A stretch of 64,000 nt of DNA, from positions 868,001 through 932,000 of the forward strand of contig CAVYRO010000008.1 of NCBI GenBank assembly GCA_963771005.1, read 5' to 3'. This stretch comes from DASQZK01 sp963771005. GTDB taxonomy: Bacteria > Bacteroidota > Bacteroidia > Bacteroidales > GCA-2748055. Below the pieces are notes generated by a model, which was not told the DNA's origin, made no database searches, and saw nothing but the letters and a program-made list of their open reading frames with translations. How positions within the stretch are numbered: the first letter of the stretch is position 1; each line of letters starts with the position of its first letter. Positions 33,890 through 43,242 of this stretch are shown in pieces. The position numbers and the translations under genes were made by a program.

Positions 33890-34430
33890 ATTAATTGTTT
33901 CAGGTGGTTTGAAATGGTTTAAGATGGTTTGAGATGGTTTGAGGATTGTTTGAAATGGTTTGAGAGAAGAGGAACGCGGATTGAAACGGATTTTGACGGA
34001 TTTCGATGGCTATCGGAACGGATTTTATTGTTTGAGATTGTTTGAGATTGTTTGAAATGGTTTGAATTGGTTTGAATTGGTTTGAATTGGTTTGAGTAAT
34101 TGGTTTGAATTGGTTTGAAATGGTTTGAATTGGTTTGAATTGGTTTGAAATGGTTTGATGTTGGTTTGATGTTGGTTGATGCTGGTTGATGTGGTTGATG
34201 CGGTTGATGCGGTTGAAGTTGTTTCATGTTGTTTCAGGTTCGAAAGTATCAGATAGTTTGTTCGGGAAGCCTCCGTAGGTGGCTGATATCGATAGCTTAA
34301 TATGAATGTGCGTCCCAGCGCTCCGTAGGTGCGCAACATGAATGTAGAACACCGCGGGTTTAATTGAAGATGGTTTGAAATGGTTCGAACTCCATTCACC
34401 AATTCAACAAATCACCAAATTCTTCCGGAT
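33890..34430. repeat. Composite repeat block, third locus
   Basis: Runs of GGTTTGAAAT/GGTTTGAATT 10-mers (for example 34051-34160), a GGTTGATGC/GTTGATGTT stretch (34160-34220), and a unit GAACGCGGATTGAAACGG that also occurs at about 29967. Further copies of the same 10-mer appear at 34560-34625. Open frames inside (rich in NQFKPIQTN) are repeat translations. Confidence 0.85.
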
Positions 34431-34560
34431 CGGGTTTAGTCATGGCCGTCTTAGAAGATTCTTCTCCCCGGAGGGGATTAATTGTATTAGCCACGGTTAC
34501 GCCCGTGGTAAGAAGACCGCACGCATCAAAACTCCGGAGGTGTTTAATAGAGGTGTTTTA
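34240..34560. repeat. REP-like GC-rich palindromes with CTCCG core
   Basis: Short palindromes share a CTCCG-type centre: GCCTCCGTAGGTGGC (about 34268-34282), GCGCTCCGTAGGTGCGC (about 34318-34334), CTCCCCGGAGGGG (about 34468), CACGGTTACGCCCGTG (about 34493-34508) and CTCCGGAGG (about 34532). They resemble REP sequences scattered in Bacteroidota genomes. No REP-associated transposase gene is present in the window. Confidence 0.55.
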
Positions 34561-34623
34561 GGTGGTTTCAGGTGGTTTTAGATGGTTTGAAATGGGTTGA
34601 AATGGTTCGAACTCCATTCACCA

Positions 34624-34704
34624 CCAGGAGAAAATGATAAAGACAACCTCGAGAGTATGGATGATGATCTTCTGAGGAAGGCTCTTGCTATAATCTCCAT
34701 ATAA
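34624..34704 (+). pseudogene. Possible 3' end of a lost gene
   Basis: A 26-codon frame ending in TAA at 34704 reads ENDKDNLESMDDDLLRKALA near its end, which has the composition of a protein C-terminus rather than repeat translation. The upstream sequence changes abruptly into the 10-bp repeat, so it may be a gene fragment cut by repeat insertion. It is too short to identify. Confidence 0.22.
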
Positions 34705-34791
34705 ATCCATTTTTGTTGGTTTTGCAGTTTGGTAGTTATGCGGTTATGAAATCTTTTGGCCCTGCAATCGTGGCTTCATGCCTCATCCAGC

Positions 34792-35529
34792 CTACTCCCA
34801 CCATTTATCCACCTCTCCGCCTTCTTTTGACTTCTTCAACTCATCCAGGTAATCTTTCCATCCGAATTGCTGGTATTTATATGCGGGGTAAAAACTGTCA
34901 ATGCCTGCATCCAGGGCTTCCGCTTCAGGGATCCTGTGATCGCCCCAGTTACAAACCTGCACGGTATCCGAATAATACTCCTGCCATTCACCTGTAAACT
35001 CATTGTTTGCAAAACGCGGAGCATCGGCATAGATATCGTCATAGTGGAAGGTACCCTCCTTGTCGACGTAGAAGGTGGTGGTAAAACTGCCGCGATAAAC
35101 GCCGGAATGAGAACATACCTGATCTTCAAAAAGAACGTAATCCCCGCTGGCATACCCGCGGGTCAGATCCGGGAATTCCCCATCTTCGATGATGCCCACC
35201 TCCGTCATAACGAGCGACCCCTGGAACTGGCAGATATTGCCTCCGGTTTTCGATTTGCCATAAAGAAAATATTCAAATGGATTGTCGTAATTTTTGATTA
35301 CGGAAAGGAAACGGATCTGCAGGCGGCGGTAATTTTCCCCGACAAAACCCAGCCGGGAATTCTGGCTGTTATCGCCGGACCATAGAAAGCCCACGTCGGA
35401 ATATTCCATATCACTCACCAGTTGTTCGGTGGCAGTATCGGAGCCGGATTGGTTTCCATTTTCACCGGCCTGGGGGAATGCCGTGACTGTGAATCCCAAA
35501 AATACAAGGAAGGCAAGAAGTTTTACCAT
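34792..35529 (-). CDS. Secreted protein of unknown function
   Basis: This 245-aa protein starts with a signal peptide (MVKLLAFLVFLGFTVTAFPQ). The mature part has mixed strands with several aromatic residues (GFLWSGDNSQNSRLGFVGEN, YRGSFTTTFYVDKEGTFHYD) and no lipobox or sorting domain. I do not recognise the family. It stands alone, about 160 bp downstream of the T9SS-protein gene and beyond that gene's terminator. Confidence 0.65.
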   Translation of the reverse strand: MVKLLAFLVFLGFTVTAFPQAGENGNQSGSDTATEQLVSDMEYSDVGFLWSGDNSQNSRLGFVGENYRRLQIRFLSVIKNYDNPFEYFLYGKSKTGGNICQFQGSLVMTEVGIIEDGEFPDLTRGYASGDYVLFEDQVCSHSGVYRGSFTTTFYVDKEGTFHYDDIYADAPRFANNEFTGEWQEYYSDTVQVCNWGDHRIPEAEALDAGIDSFYPAYKYQQFGWKDYLDELKKSKEGGEVDKWWE

Positions 35530-35600
35530 AGAATTTTTGCTCCAATTTACAAAATAAAATGAATTGGCAAACCGGCAGGCCTCCGGCCGGTCGATAATAT

Positions 35601-35636
35601 AAAAGAACCGTCGCCCCGGTATGGAGGCGACGGCTC
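35601..35636 (-). terminator. Rho-independent terminator after the T9SS-cargo gene
   Basis: An 8-bp GC-rich stem (CCGTCGCC at 35608-35615 with GGCGACGG at 35626-35633) is followed on the minus strand by TTCTTTTA. It lies 54 bp past the stop at 35690. Confidence 0.8.
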
Positions 35637-35689
35637 AATATTATTGTCCGGAGATCACTCCGGATAACGGTTAAAGAATCATCAATGAA

Positions 35690-37828
35690 CTATTTCTTAA
35701 CAATCTTGTAAGTCCTGCCTTCAATCCGAAGGAAATATATTCCTGATTGCAAGCTGGAAATATTTATTGAAGATCCGTCAACCGGAACCGTCAAAAGTTT
35801 TTGTCCGGTTATATCGAAAAGATCTGCTTTGATCTTACCACTGAGCTCATTGGCTTTGATATAAAGTACGTTTACGGTGGGATTGGGATAGATCCTGAAC
35901 TCCCCGGCATTCATGACACCATCTATACCCACAGTGGAAGTTACTGTCAGCGTTCCTGTAACATAATTGAAGCTGTAATTCACAGCATCGCCACCACTGG
36001 CTGTTATATCATAGTCTCCCGCAATGCTTGATGCACCGGCGTTGGTTGACAACTGCGGTGAACTGATGAGAAAACTTTCATCCTCGCCGGACACAAAACC
36101 TTCATATTCCATCACAAATGCCGGATTTTCCTCACCCTGTTTACGTGTGGCATCCATAACGGTCACCATAAGCTCTGCCTTTGTAATATCGGCAGAGAGA
36201 CCCAATGGCTGTATTAGGTTGTAATTATCTTTGTCAGCACCCTGCAGGGAAACGCTGGCAGTGACTGCGATACCCGTACCGGCATCTTTCGTGGCGAAGC
36301 TAGCGGCCAATGCATCCAGGTCTACGTCGTCACCTGAAACTGCACCTTCCAGAACGGCTCCGCTGACAGAAGCCTCGGTCGTACCATCATAAACTTTCGA
36401 TCCGGCTGCTGCACCTGAAACCGTAAGTTCTTTCGGTGTGATATCTGCGGTCAGACTGGCAGGCTGGGTGAGGCTGTAGTTATCTTTGTCAACACCCTGC
36501 AGGGAAAAGCCGGCAGTGACTGCGATACCCGTACCGGCATCTTTCGAGGCGAAGGAAGCGGTCAATGCATCCAGGTCTACGTCGTCACCTGAAACTGCAC
36601 CTTCCAGAACGGCGCCGGTGACCGAAGCATCGGTCGTACCATCGTATTCTTTGGAGAGAATGGTTATACCGGAAATGGTAAGATCTCTGGGAAGTACATT
36701 TAAAGTTTGTTCAAGGGATGCCGGATAATATGTGGCATCGCCATCCTGTGTCGCAACGATAGTGGATGATCCTGCTCCAACTACCGCAAGTGTAGAACCG
36801 GTGATCGTGGCAACCGAGGGATTGGAACTTGTATAGGAAACAGTAAGTCCGGAGGAAGCAGTTGCATCCAGATTTATGGGATCACCACCGTAAATGGCTT
36901 CAAGCAGCGGTTCAAAGATCATGGTCTGATCCAGTTTAAGGGTAGTGGCTGTCATAGTGGATGAATTCTGGCTGGTCCCTATTGAATTCTCACCCCTCAC
37001 CCTGTAATAATAGGTAATGTTGGCATCAAGACCGGCTATATCACAGGTTGTAACATTTCCAAGGACTTTGTTATTGTAACCGGGAAGAAAGGATGTAAAG
37101 CCATTGTCAGTTGCAATATCGAGAAAATAAGTATCGGTACCGGATGAAGCATTCCATTTTGCCGTGAAGGCGGAAGCTGTAATTCCGGATGCTGCCTGAG
37201 CTTGTGGAGCAGCTGGAGGACTTTCGATGAGCAGGTGAATGAGAATATCACCGTTTGTGGCTTTAATATCTGTATCAACATAGCTGAAAAATCCCAGGTC
37301 GCTCAGGCTCCAGCCATCTAAAAAAACGGTGCCCGACATCACAGTCTTGCCGGTTTCCACATATAACGTGCTAAATCCACTTCCCATATCCAGGCCGAAT
37401 AAGGCTGAAGTACTCGATGTCAATAAGCCATTCGTTTTCTGATAACTACCAGTAGTGGGTATCATGGGATTTGATGCCAGTGCAGGAGAATATTTGTCAC
37501 AACCAACTCCCGAACCCCAACCGATCCGGGTTGTGCTAAAATTAACTCCTGCATAACATGTATTAGTTCCGCCACAGGAAATACCACTGGTACTGTGGAT
37601 GAGCGTACCCCAGCCGGCTTCACTGAGGTCGCCCGATACAGTGACCAGTACTCCGTCGCGGCCTCCGCCGTCGGTGCCATTGGAGTAAGTCACAACAAGC
37701 GACGCCTGCAATTCGGGGGAAATAGAAACCATCGTTATAACAGAGATCAGGATCATAAACGATCGGACGATTCGTCCCCTCCTGAAAAAAGGTATTGATC
37801 TGAAAAGATTTTGTAAATTTTTCTTCAT
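35690..37828 (-). CDS. T9SS-secreted repeat protein (FN3, YDG repeats, MBG, Por C-terminal domain)
   Basis: This 712-aa protein is a large exported cargo. After an N-terminal membrane/signal region (MILISVITMVSISPELQAS) come an unknown N-domain, a fibronectin type III-like domain (about 205-290), an Ig/BIG2-like segment (about 300-380), two YDG repeats (about 385-465 and 470-550), an MBG-like domain (about 550-630) and a C-terminal sorting domain with FRIYPNPTVNVLYIKANE and GIYFLRIEGRTYKIVKK. The sorting domain implies type IX secretion and surface display or release. The two YDG repeats are also near-identical in DNA with a 255-bp period. It has its own terminator. Confidence 0.88.
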   Translation of the reverse strand: MKKNLQNLFRSIPFFRRGRIVRSFMILISVITMVSISPELQASLVVTYSNGTDGGGRDGVLVTVSGDLSEAGWGTLIHSTSGISCGGTNTCYAGVNFSTTRIGWGSGVGCDKYSPALASNPMIPTTGSYQKTNGLLTSSTSALFGLDMGSGFSTLYVETGKTVMSGTVFLDGWSLSDLGFFSYVDTDIKATNGDILIHLLIESPPAAPQAQAASGITASAFTAKWNASSGTDTYFLDIATDNGFTSFLPGYNNKVLGNVTTCDIAGLDANITYYYRVRGENSIGTSQNSSTMTATTLKLDQTMIFEPLLEAIYGGDPINLDATASSGLTVSYTSSNPSVATITGSTLAVVGAGSSTIVATQDGDATYYPASLEQTLNVLPRDLTISGITILSKEYDGTTDASVTGAVLEGAVSGDDVDLDALTASFASKDAGTGIAVTAGFSLQGVDKDNYSLTQPASLTADITPKELTVSGAAAGSKVYDGTTEASVSGAVLEGAVSGDDVDLDALAASFATKDAGTGIAVTASVSLQGADKDNYNLIQPLGLSADITKAELMVTVMDATRKQGEENPAFVMEYEGFVSGEDESFLISSPQLSTNAGASSIAGDYDITASGGDAVNYSFNYVTGTLTVTSTVGIDGVMNAGEFRIYPNPTVNVLYIKANELSGKIKADLFDITGQKLLTVPVDGSSINISSLQSGIYFLRIEGRTYKIVKK

Positions 37829-37860
37829 TTTATTTGGTTTTTATAATTGAATAAAAAGAA

Positions 37861-37880
37861 AAGGGAGTATGCACTCCCTT
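37861..37880. terminator. Small hairpin upstream of the T9SS-cargo gene
   Basis: AAGGGAGT and ACTCCCTT form a perfect 8-bp stem with a 4-nt loop, 33 bp before the start at 37828. On the minus strand it is followed by TTCTTTTTATT, so it looks like an intrinsic terminator or attenuator in the leader of the gene. Confidence 0.5.
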
Positions 37881-38079
37881 CATTGTTTCTTAAGATTCCG
37901 TCCTGGAAATTTGCTAAACTTAATGGCGATAAATCCGAGAAGAAATCAGTTGCATCAAAATTATCTTTATAAAGGTTCCGTGGTTCCTGTTTTGCGGTGA
38001 TATCCATCACCCTGTTCGTATGATTTGCATCACCGGGAGAATTTCCGATACAAATATTTATTGATTGACCCGGATCTAT

Positions 38080-39108
38080 GGAAACCGCTCCGCGGTTTTG
38101 TGGTAACTCCCGCGTTCAACCATGGGTAGGAGCAACAGGATGAAATCAAATATTAAGCCCGCGGTCTGTTCTCCTGTTGCTCCAACCCATGGCTAATTAA
38201 TGGCCAGCCCTCCGGGCTGTTCGTCATTCGAATGAAAATATATCCAAATCAATTTCATACGCCGGATCGCATTTCCTCGTAATATGGAAACCGCTCCGCG
38301 GTTTTGTGGTAACTCCTGCGTTCAACCATGGGTAGGAGCAACAGGATGAAATCAAACATTAAGCCCGCGGTCTGTTCTCCTGTTGCTCCAACCCATGGCT
38401 AATTAATGGCCAGCCCTCCGGGCTGTTCGTCATTCGAATGAAAATATATCCAAATCAATTTCATACGCCGGATCGCATTTCCTCGTAATATGGAAACCGC
38501 TCCGCGGTTTTGTGGTAACTCCTGCGTTCAACCATGGGTAGGAGCAACAGGACGAAATCAAACATTAATCCCGCGGTCTGTTCTCCTGTTGCTCCAACCC
38601 ATGGCTAATTAATGGCCAGCCCTCCGGGCTGTTCGTCATTCGAATGAAAATTATCCAAATCAATTTCATACGCCGGATCGCATTTCCTTGTAATATGGAA
38701 ACCGCTCCGCGGTTTTGTGGTAACTCCTGCGTTCAACCATGGGTAGGAGCAACAGGATGAAATCAAATATTAATCCTGCGGTCTGTTCTCCTGTTGCTCC
38801 AACCCATGGCTAATTAATGGCCAGCCCTCCGGGCTGTTCGTCATTCGAATGAAATAAAACATACATCAATTTCATACGCCGGATCGCATTTCCTCGTAAT
38901 ATGGAAACCGCTCCGCGGTTTTGTGGTAACTCCCGCGTTCAACCATGGGTAGGAGCAACAGGATGAAATCAAATATTAAGCCCGCGGTCTGTTCTCCTGT
39001 TGCTCCAACCCATGGCTAATTAATGGCCAGCCCTCCGGGCTGTTCGTCATTCGAATGAAATAAAACATACATCAATTTCATATGCCGGATCGCATTTCCT
39101 TGTAATAT
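38080..39108. repeat. Tandem array of five 206-bp units
   Basis: Units begin with GGAAACCGCTCCGCGG at 38080, 38286, 38492, 38697 and 38903 (periods 206, 206, 205, 206 bp) and differ at only a few positions. Each unit contains three palindromes: AACCGC-TCC-GCGGTT, a long stem pairing CCATGGGTAGGAGCAACAGG with CCTGTTGCTCCAACCCATGG, and CAGCCC-TCC-GGGCTG. There is no coding frame and no spacer-like variation. It lies upstream of ppc. Confidence 0.95.
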
Positions 39109-39109
39109 G

Positions 39110-39625
39110 GTTTTCATCCCGGGAAAAACACAGATTTAATTCACAGGTCGGATCACATTCCCGGCGTTAAACCCACCGCGGAGCGGTGTCCATTAATTAG
39201 CTGCAGGTTGAATTTCAAAACCCTCGGATAAATATAATTGCAGTAAATTTTACATTTCCGGATAGAATTTGGATCCATGAAATTAAACCTCCGGGTTTTG
39301 AAATTTTACCTGCACTAGGACGAGGGATGAACCCCAAATCGCGGAGCGGTTCCCATATTATATTTGCTTTTCATCCCGGGAAAAATGCAAATTTAATTCA
39401 TAGGTCGGATCTCATCCCCGGTTTGAACCCACCGCGGAGCGGTGTCCATTAATTAGCTGCAGGTTGAATTTCAAAACCCCGGGATGAATATAATTGCAGT
39501 AAGTTTTACATATCCGGACTGGATTTAGATCCAGAAAATAAACGTTTGGGTTTTGAAATTTTACCTGCAGTAGGACGAGGGAGGAACCCCAAACCGCGGA
39601 GCGGTTTCCATTCCATATTTGGATC
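39110..39625. repeat. Two 258-bp repeat units of a second type
   Basis: Units start with TTTTCATCCCGGGAAAAA at about 39110 and 39368. Each contains CACCGCGGAGCGGTGTCCAT, and an inner hairpin pairing GCAGGTTGAATTTCAAAAC with GTTTTGAAATTTTACCTGC. Each ends in GCGGAGCGGTTYCCAT, the reverse complement of the start of the 206-bp unit, so the two repeat types share their boundary sequence. Confidence 0.85.
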
Positions 39626-39629
39626 GCGT

Positions 39630-39755
39630 GGTTTTTGTTGTATCTCCTGCGTTCAACCATAGGTACGAGCAATAGAACGAATGATGCATTAATCCCACGG
39701 TTTATTCTCCTGTTGCTCCAACCCTAATACATGGCCAGCCCTCCGGGCTGATCCT
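39630..39755. repeat. Diverged partial copy of the 206-bp unit
   Basis: TGCGTTCAACCATAGGTACG and CTCCTGTTGCTCCAACCC are recognisable, as is GGCCAGCCCTCCGGGCTG, but with substitutions and short deletions. This older copy ends about 50 bp before the ppc start. Confidence 0.75.
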
Positions 39756-39803
39756 CCCTCCAACATTTATAGGCATTTTCTGTTTATTTAAATAAAACCC
39801 CCT

Positions 39804-42572
39804 ATGAGTCCTACATTTCAGCTCGTGAAGGAAAAGCTGGGCAAACCTTATCATGATCTTGAGTTTCTACTTCAGTGCCTCAAGGAAGTCCTGGTTGAAA
39901 ACAATGAAAATCACCTTATCCCGTACATCCCCTGGATCAATGACAAGGTGATGATCGAACGGACGGTTTCCATCCAGAAGATACTGCATCTTTACGGATT
40001 GATATTCCAGCTGCTTAACCTGGTGGAAGTTAACGGTGCTGTTCAGAACAGGCGGAAAAGAGAGAATGAAGACGGGCTCAGGAGCATTAACGGCTTATGG
40101 GGCAATAATCTCGGGATCCTGAAAGAGGCAGGATACACCGGCAAGGACATTCTTGGCGAACTGAAGAATATCAGTGTCCAGCCCGTACTTACGGCTCATC
40201 CCACCGAAGCCAAGAGGCCCGTCGTCCTGACTGAATACCGGCATCTTTACCTTCTTCTCGTACAGAGGGAGAATACCATGTATACCCGTCTTGAACAGGA
40301 GGGCATACGGGATGATATTAAACTTTCGCTGCACAGGCTTTGGCTCATCGACGATATTTTCCTTGAGAAACCTGATGTAAGATCCGAACTGGCCAATGTT
40401 ATACATTACCTCATGAACGTCTTCCCGATCGCCCTGCCGATGCTTGACAAGAAATTTGTCCAGGCCTGGGAGGAAACGGGATTCAATCCGGACGATCTCA
40501 ACGACGCCGCCTCATTTCCGCAGCTGAGTTTCGGGAACTGGGTGGGGGGCGATCGCGACGGGCACCCGCTTGTGACAGCCGAAATCACCAAATACACCCT
40601 GAAACAGTTGCGGCTGAAAGCCTTCGAACTGATACGGGAAAATCTACGGTCCCTGGCCCAAAAATTAAGTTTTTATTCCGAATTTTCAGGCGTTCCCGGA
40701 GTACTTCGAAAACGCATCGGCGAGATTAATGCCGAATTGGGCGATTGTACAGGTTTCATCGTCGAGAAGTACAACAAAGAGATATTCAGGCAGTACCTTC
40801 ATCTCCTGATCGCACGCCTTCCCATCGAATCTGATGTTGAACAGGGTGTTTTGCTCAAAGAAAGAAAGGGGAGCTACAGTCAATCCAAACAGCTTATCGG
40901 TGACCTTATGGTACTTTCGCAGGCATTACAGGAGATCGGGGCTTCCAGGATCGCCTTTAATGATGTACGTGATTCTGTAAGGCTGGTGCAGACTTTTGGT
41001 TTTCACCTTGCCCAGCTGGATATCAGGCAGAATAGTTCTTTTTATGAGGTCGCCCTATCCCAGCTTTTGGAAGTCTCCGGCTTTCAGGATCATGATTACC
41101 ATCTTTGGGATGAGGAGAAAAGGCTCAAGCTTTTAAACAAGGAATTACTTACAAACCGTCCTTTTACCCGCGATTTTGACCTTCTGGGGACCGAAGCAAA
41201 TGCTGTTGTCCGGTGTTTCCTGGTATTGGAAGAACATATCCGTCAATATGGCCAGCATGCCCTGGGCACACTTATCGTGAGCATGACCCGGTCGGTTTCC
41301 GATCTTCTCCTGGTCTATCTCCTGGCAAGGGAGGCGGGCCTTACGGAAAAGACCGGAAACGGTATTGCCCTCCGTCTACAGGTTGTGCCCCTCTTTGAGA
41401 CTATCGATGACCTGGAGAGAAGTGGTGAGATCATGGACAGGTATTTCTCACATCCCGTTGTGAAAAATTCACTAAACTATCAGAAACAGCACAGTGGAAA
41501 TGATCTGCCACTACAGGATATCATGATCGGTTACAGTGATAGCAACAAGGACGGCGGGATCATAGCCAGTGCATGGCATCTCTACAAGGCACAGAAAATG
41601 CTTATCGCTGTGGGTGAAAAATACGGCGTGAGGATCCGTTTCTTTCACGGAAAAGGAGGAACTATCAGCCGGGGAGCCGGACCGATGCACTGGTTCCTCC
41701 GCAGCCTGCCTGACGGGTCGGTCAACGGGAGCATCAAGCTCACCGAGCAGGGTGAATCCATTGAAAGGAAGTTCGCCAACCGGACCAATGCCGTCTATAA
41801 TCTTGAATTGCTAATAAGCGGTGCGGCAGCCCTGACAATCTTGCAGAAAAATAAAAAGAAAGACGACAGTCATGTTTCGGAGATCCTCGAACTCATGGCC
41901 ACTGAAAGTATCCGTTTTTATAATGACCTCACCCATGACAAGGATTTTGTGAACTTTTTCCGCACGGCCACCCCGATCGATGCCATCGAATCGAGTAAGA
42001 TCGGCTCCAGGCCGGCAAGGCGCACCGGAAAAAAATCACTCGATGACCTGAGGGCCATTCCCTGGGTATTCAGCTGGAACCAATCGAGATTTCATATTAC
42101 AAGCTGGTACGGAGTGGGATCCACCCTGCATTTTCTCAAAACAAATCATCCTTCCATGTTCACCAGTCTTCAGCAACTCATGAAAAACGATAACCTGGTA
42201 CGTTACATTTTCACAAATATCGATACCAGTCTTGCCGCCACCGATGAGGAAGTTATCAGGCTGTATTCGGACCTTACTCCTGATAAACAGGTAAAGGATA
42301 ATATTCTCGGGAAGATCTTTCATGAATTGCAGCTCACCCGGGAAATGATGGGCGAGGTCATCGAGACACCTATTGAACAACGGAGGAAGAATCATCATTA
42401 TTCCACTATTTTAAGGGCTGAAGCCCTGGATTTCCTGCATCATAACCAGGTTGAACTTCTGAACGAGTGGCGGTCGGCCAGGGGCTCGGGCAGCGAAGAT
42501 ACCGGGGAATTACAAATAGATCTTTTAAGAAGTATCAATGCCATTGCAAACGCAATGGGGAACACGGGATAA
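39804..42572 (+). CDS. ppc: Phosphoenolpyruvate carboxylase
   Basis: This 922-aa protein catalyses PEP + bicarbonate to oxaloacetate, supplying succinate-type fermentation or the TCA branch. The signature motifs are present: VLTAHPTEAKRPV (catalytic His, about residue 131), WVGGDRDGHP (about 246-255), FFHGKGGTISRGAGP (about 612-626), QGESIERKFANRTNA, and SRPARRTGKKSLDDLRAIPW. The length matches the family (870-960 aa). The C-terminal residues usual in E. coli PEPC are replaced by INAIANAMGNTG, common in Bacteroidota forms. Confidence 0.97.
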   Translation: MSPTFQLVKEKLGKPYHDLEFLLQCLKEVLVENNENHLIPYIPWINDKVMIERTVSIQKILHLYGLIFQLLNLVEVNGAVQNRRKRENEDGLRSINGLWGNNLGILKEAGYTGKDILGELKNISVQPVLTAHPTEAKRPVVLTEYRHLYLLLVQRENTMYTRLEQEGIRDDIKLSLHRLWLIDDIFLEKPDVRSELANVIHYLMNVFPIALPMLDKKFVQAWEETGFNPDDLNDAASFPQLSFGNWVGGDRDGHPLVTAEITKYTLKQLRLKAFELIRENLRSLAQKLSFYSEFSGVPGVLRKRIGEINAELGDCTGFIVEKYNKEIFRQYLHLLIARLPIESDVEQGVLLKERKGSYSQSKQLIGDLMVLSQALQEIGASRIAFNDVRDSVRLVQTFGFHLAQLDIRQNSSFYEVALSQLLEVSGFQDHDYHLWDEEKRLKLLNKELLTNRPFTRDFDLLGTEANAVVRCFLVLEEHIRQYGQHALGTLIVSMTRSVSDLLLVYLLAREAGLTEKTGNGIALRLQVVPLFETIDDLERSGEIMDRYFSHPVVKNSLNYQKQHSGNDLPLQDIMIGYSDSNKDGGIIASAWHLYKAQKMLIAVGEKYGVRIRFFHGKGGTISRGAGPMHWFLRSLPDGSVNGSIKLTEQGESIERKFANRTNAVYNLELLISGAAALTILQKNKKKDDSHVSEILELMATESIRFYNDLTHDKDFVNFFRTATPIDAIESSKIGSRPARRTGKKSLDDLRAIPWVFSWNQSRFHITSWYGVGSTLHFLKTNHPSMFTSLQQLMKNDNLVRYIFTNIDTSLAATDEEVIRLYSDLTPDKQVKDNILGKIFHELQLTREMMGEVIETPIEQRRKNHHYSTILRAEALDFLHHNQVELLNEWRSARGSGSEDTGELQIDLLRSINAIANAMGNTG

Positions 42573-42653
42573 AGATGAAAAGAGAATGTTGATACAAAAT
42601 CCGGGGTGTTTCTGAGGATTGCTTAACTTCGAACCTCAACTAAAAATACTGCC

Positions 42654-43088
42654 GTGACTTTTCTTCTTAAATACAACCGCCTGTTCGGGATCATCCGTAT
42701 CCTTCTGGGGATCCTTTTCATTATATATCCCTTTTCCCAATATCTTGATGCGATGAAAAACGAAAGCAGTACAAGTTCAAGCTGGATGTTCGCCCTCCTG
42801 TTCTTCATCCTGTACGCTATCTCAGCCCTGGCCAATGGTTTGAGGGAAATACAGGGAAAACAGCCGGCATTCAGCCTGCTCCGGTTTTTTGAAGTCACAC
42901 TGAACAGTTTTGTAACTATCTATATTATCATCATAATTCTCGCCGTGCATCTGAATCCGGTCACGGTTTTCCTTTTTACCCTCCTCGATACGGTCATTGC
43001 AATTTCCGCCCTCCGCGATATGCGCTATATCAGTATTCAGTATTATGAGAAAAAGGAAACACTGAAGAATAAAAAAAGGGGGAAGTGA
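42654..43088 (+). CDS. Small four-helix membrane protein, unknown
   Basis: This 144-aa protein has four predicted membrane helices (about residues 12-28, 45-62, 75-100 and 103-118) and a basic C-terminus (KKETLKNKKRGK). The only in-frame start near the first helix is a GTG at 42654. I do not recognise the family. It follows ppc by 81 bp on the same strand and may be co-transcribed. Confidence 0.6.
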   Translation: MTFLLKYNRLFGIIRILLGILFIIYPFSQYLDAMKNESSTSSSWMFALLFFILYAISALANGLREIQGKQPAFSLLRFFEVTLNSFVTIYIIIIILAVHLNPVTVFLFTLLDTVIAISALRDMRYISIQYYEKKETLKNKKRGK

Positions 43089-43242
43089 AAAAATTTCAAT
43101 TCTGATGCTTTTTTGACAATAAAGTCATCAAAAAAGATTCAGAAATCCAAAAAAAAACAGGAACATCATAGTTCAAATAATTCTAATTGCTAATCTTTGG
43201 TACTTAGTTTTACCGGAAATTCATCACGTAAATCTCCTGCCA

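Noticed and set aside
34025..34402. Minus-strand frames rich in Asn, Gln, Phe and Ser
   Set aside because: They are translations of the GGTTTGAAAT repeats; composition and period follow the DNA repeat.
37825..38010. 61-codon minus-strand frame before the T9SS-cargo gene
   Set aside because: It runs through the hairpin at 37861-37880 and into the next gene's start, and has no recognisable features; a leader region is more likely.
38080..39108. CRISPR array
   Set aside because: The units are 206 bp, near-identical throughout and without unique spacers; no cas gene is nearby.
39412..39672. 86-codon minus-strand frame
   Set aside because: It lies within the 258-bp repeat units and shows no conserved protein features.
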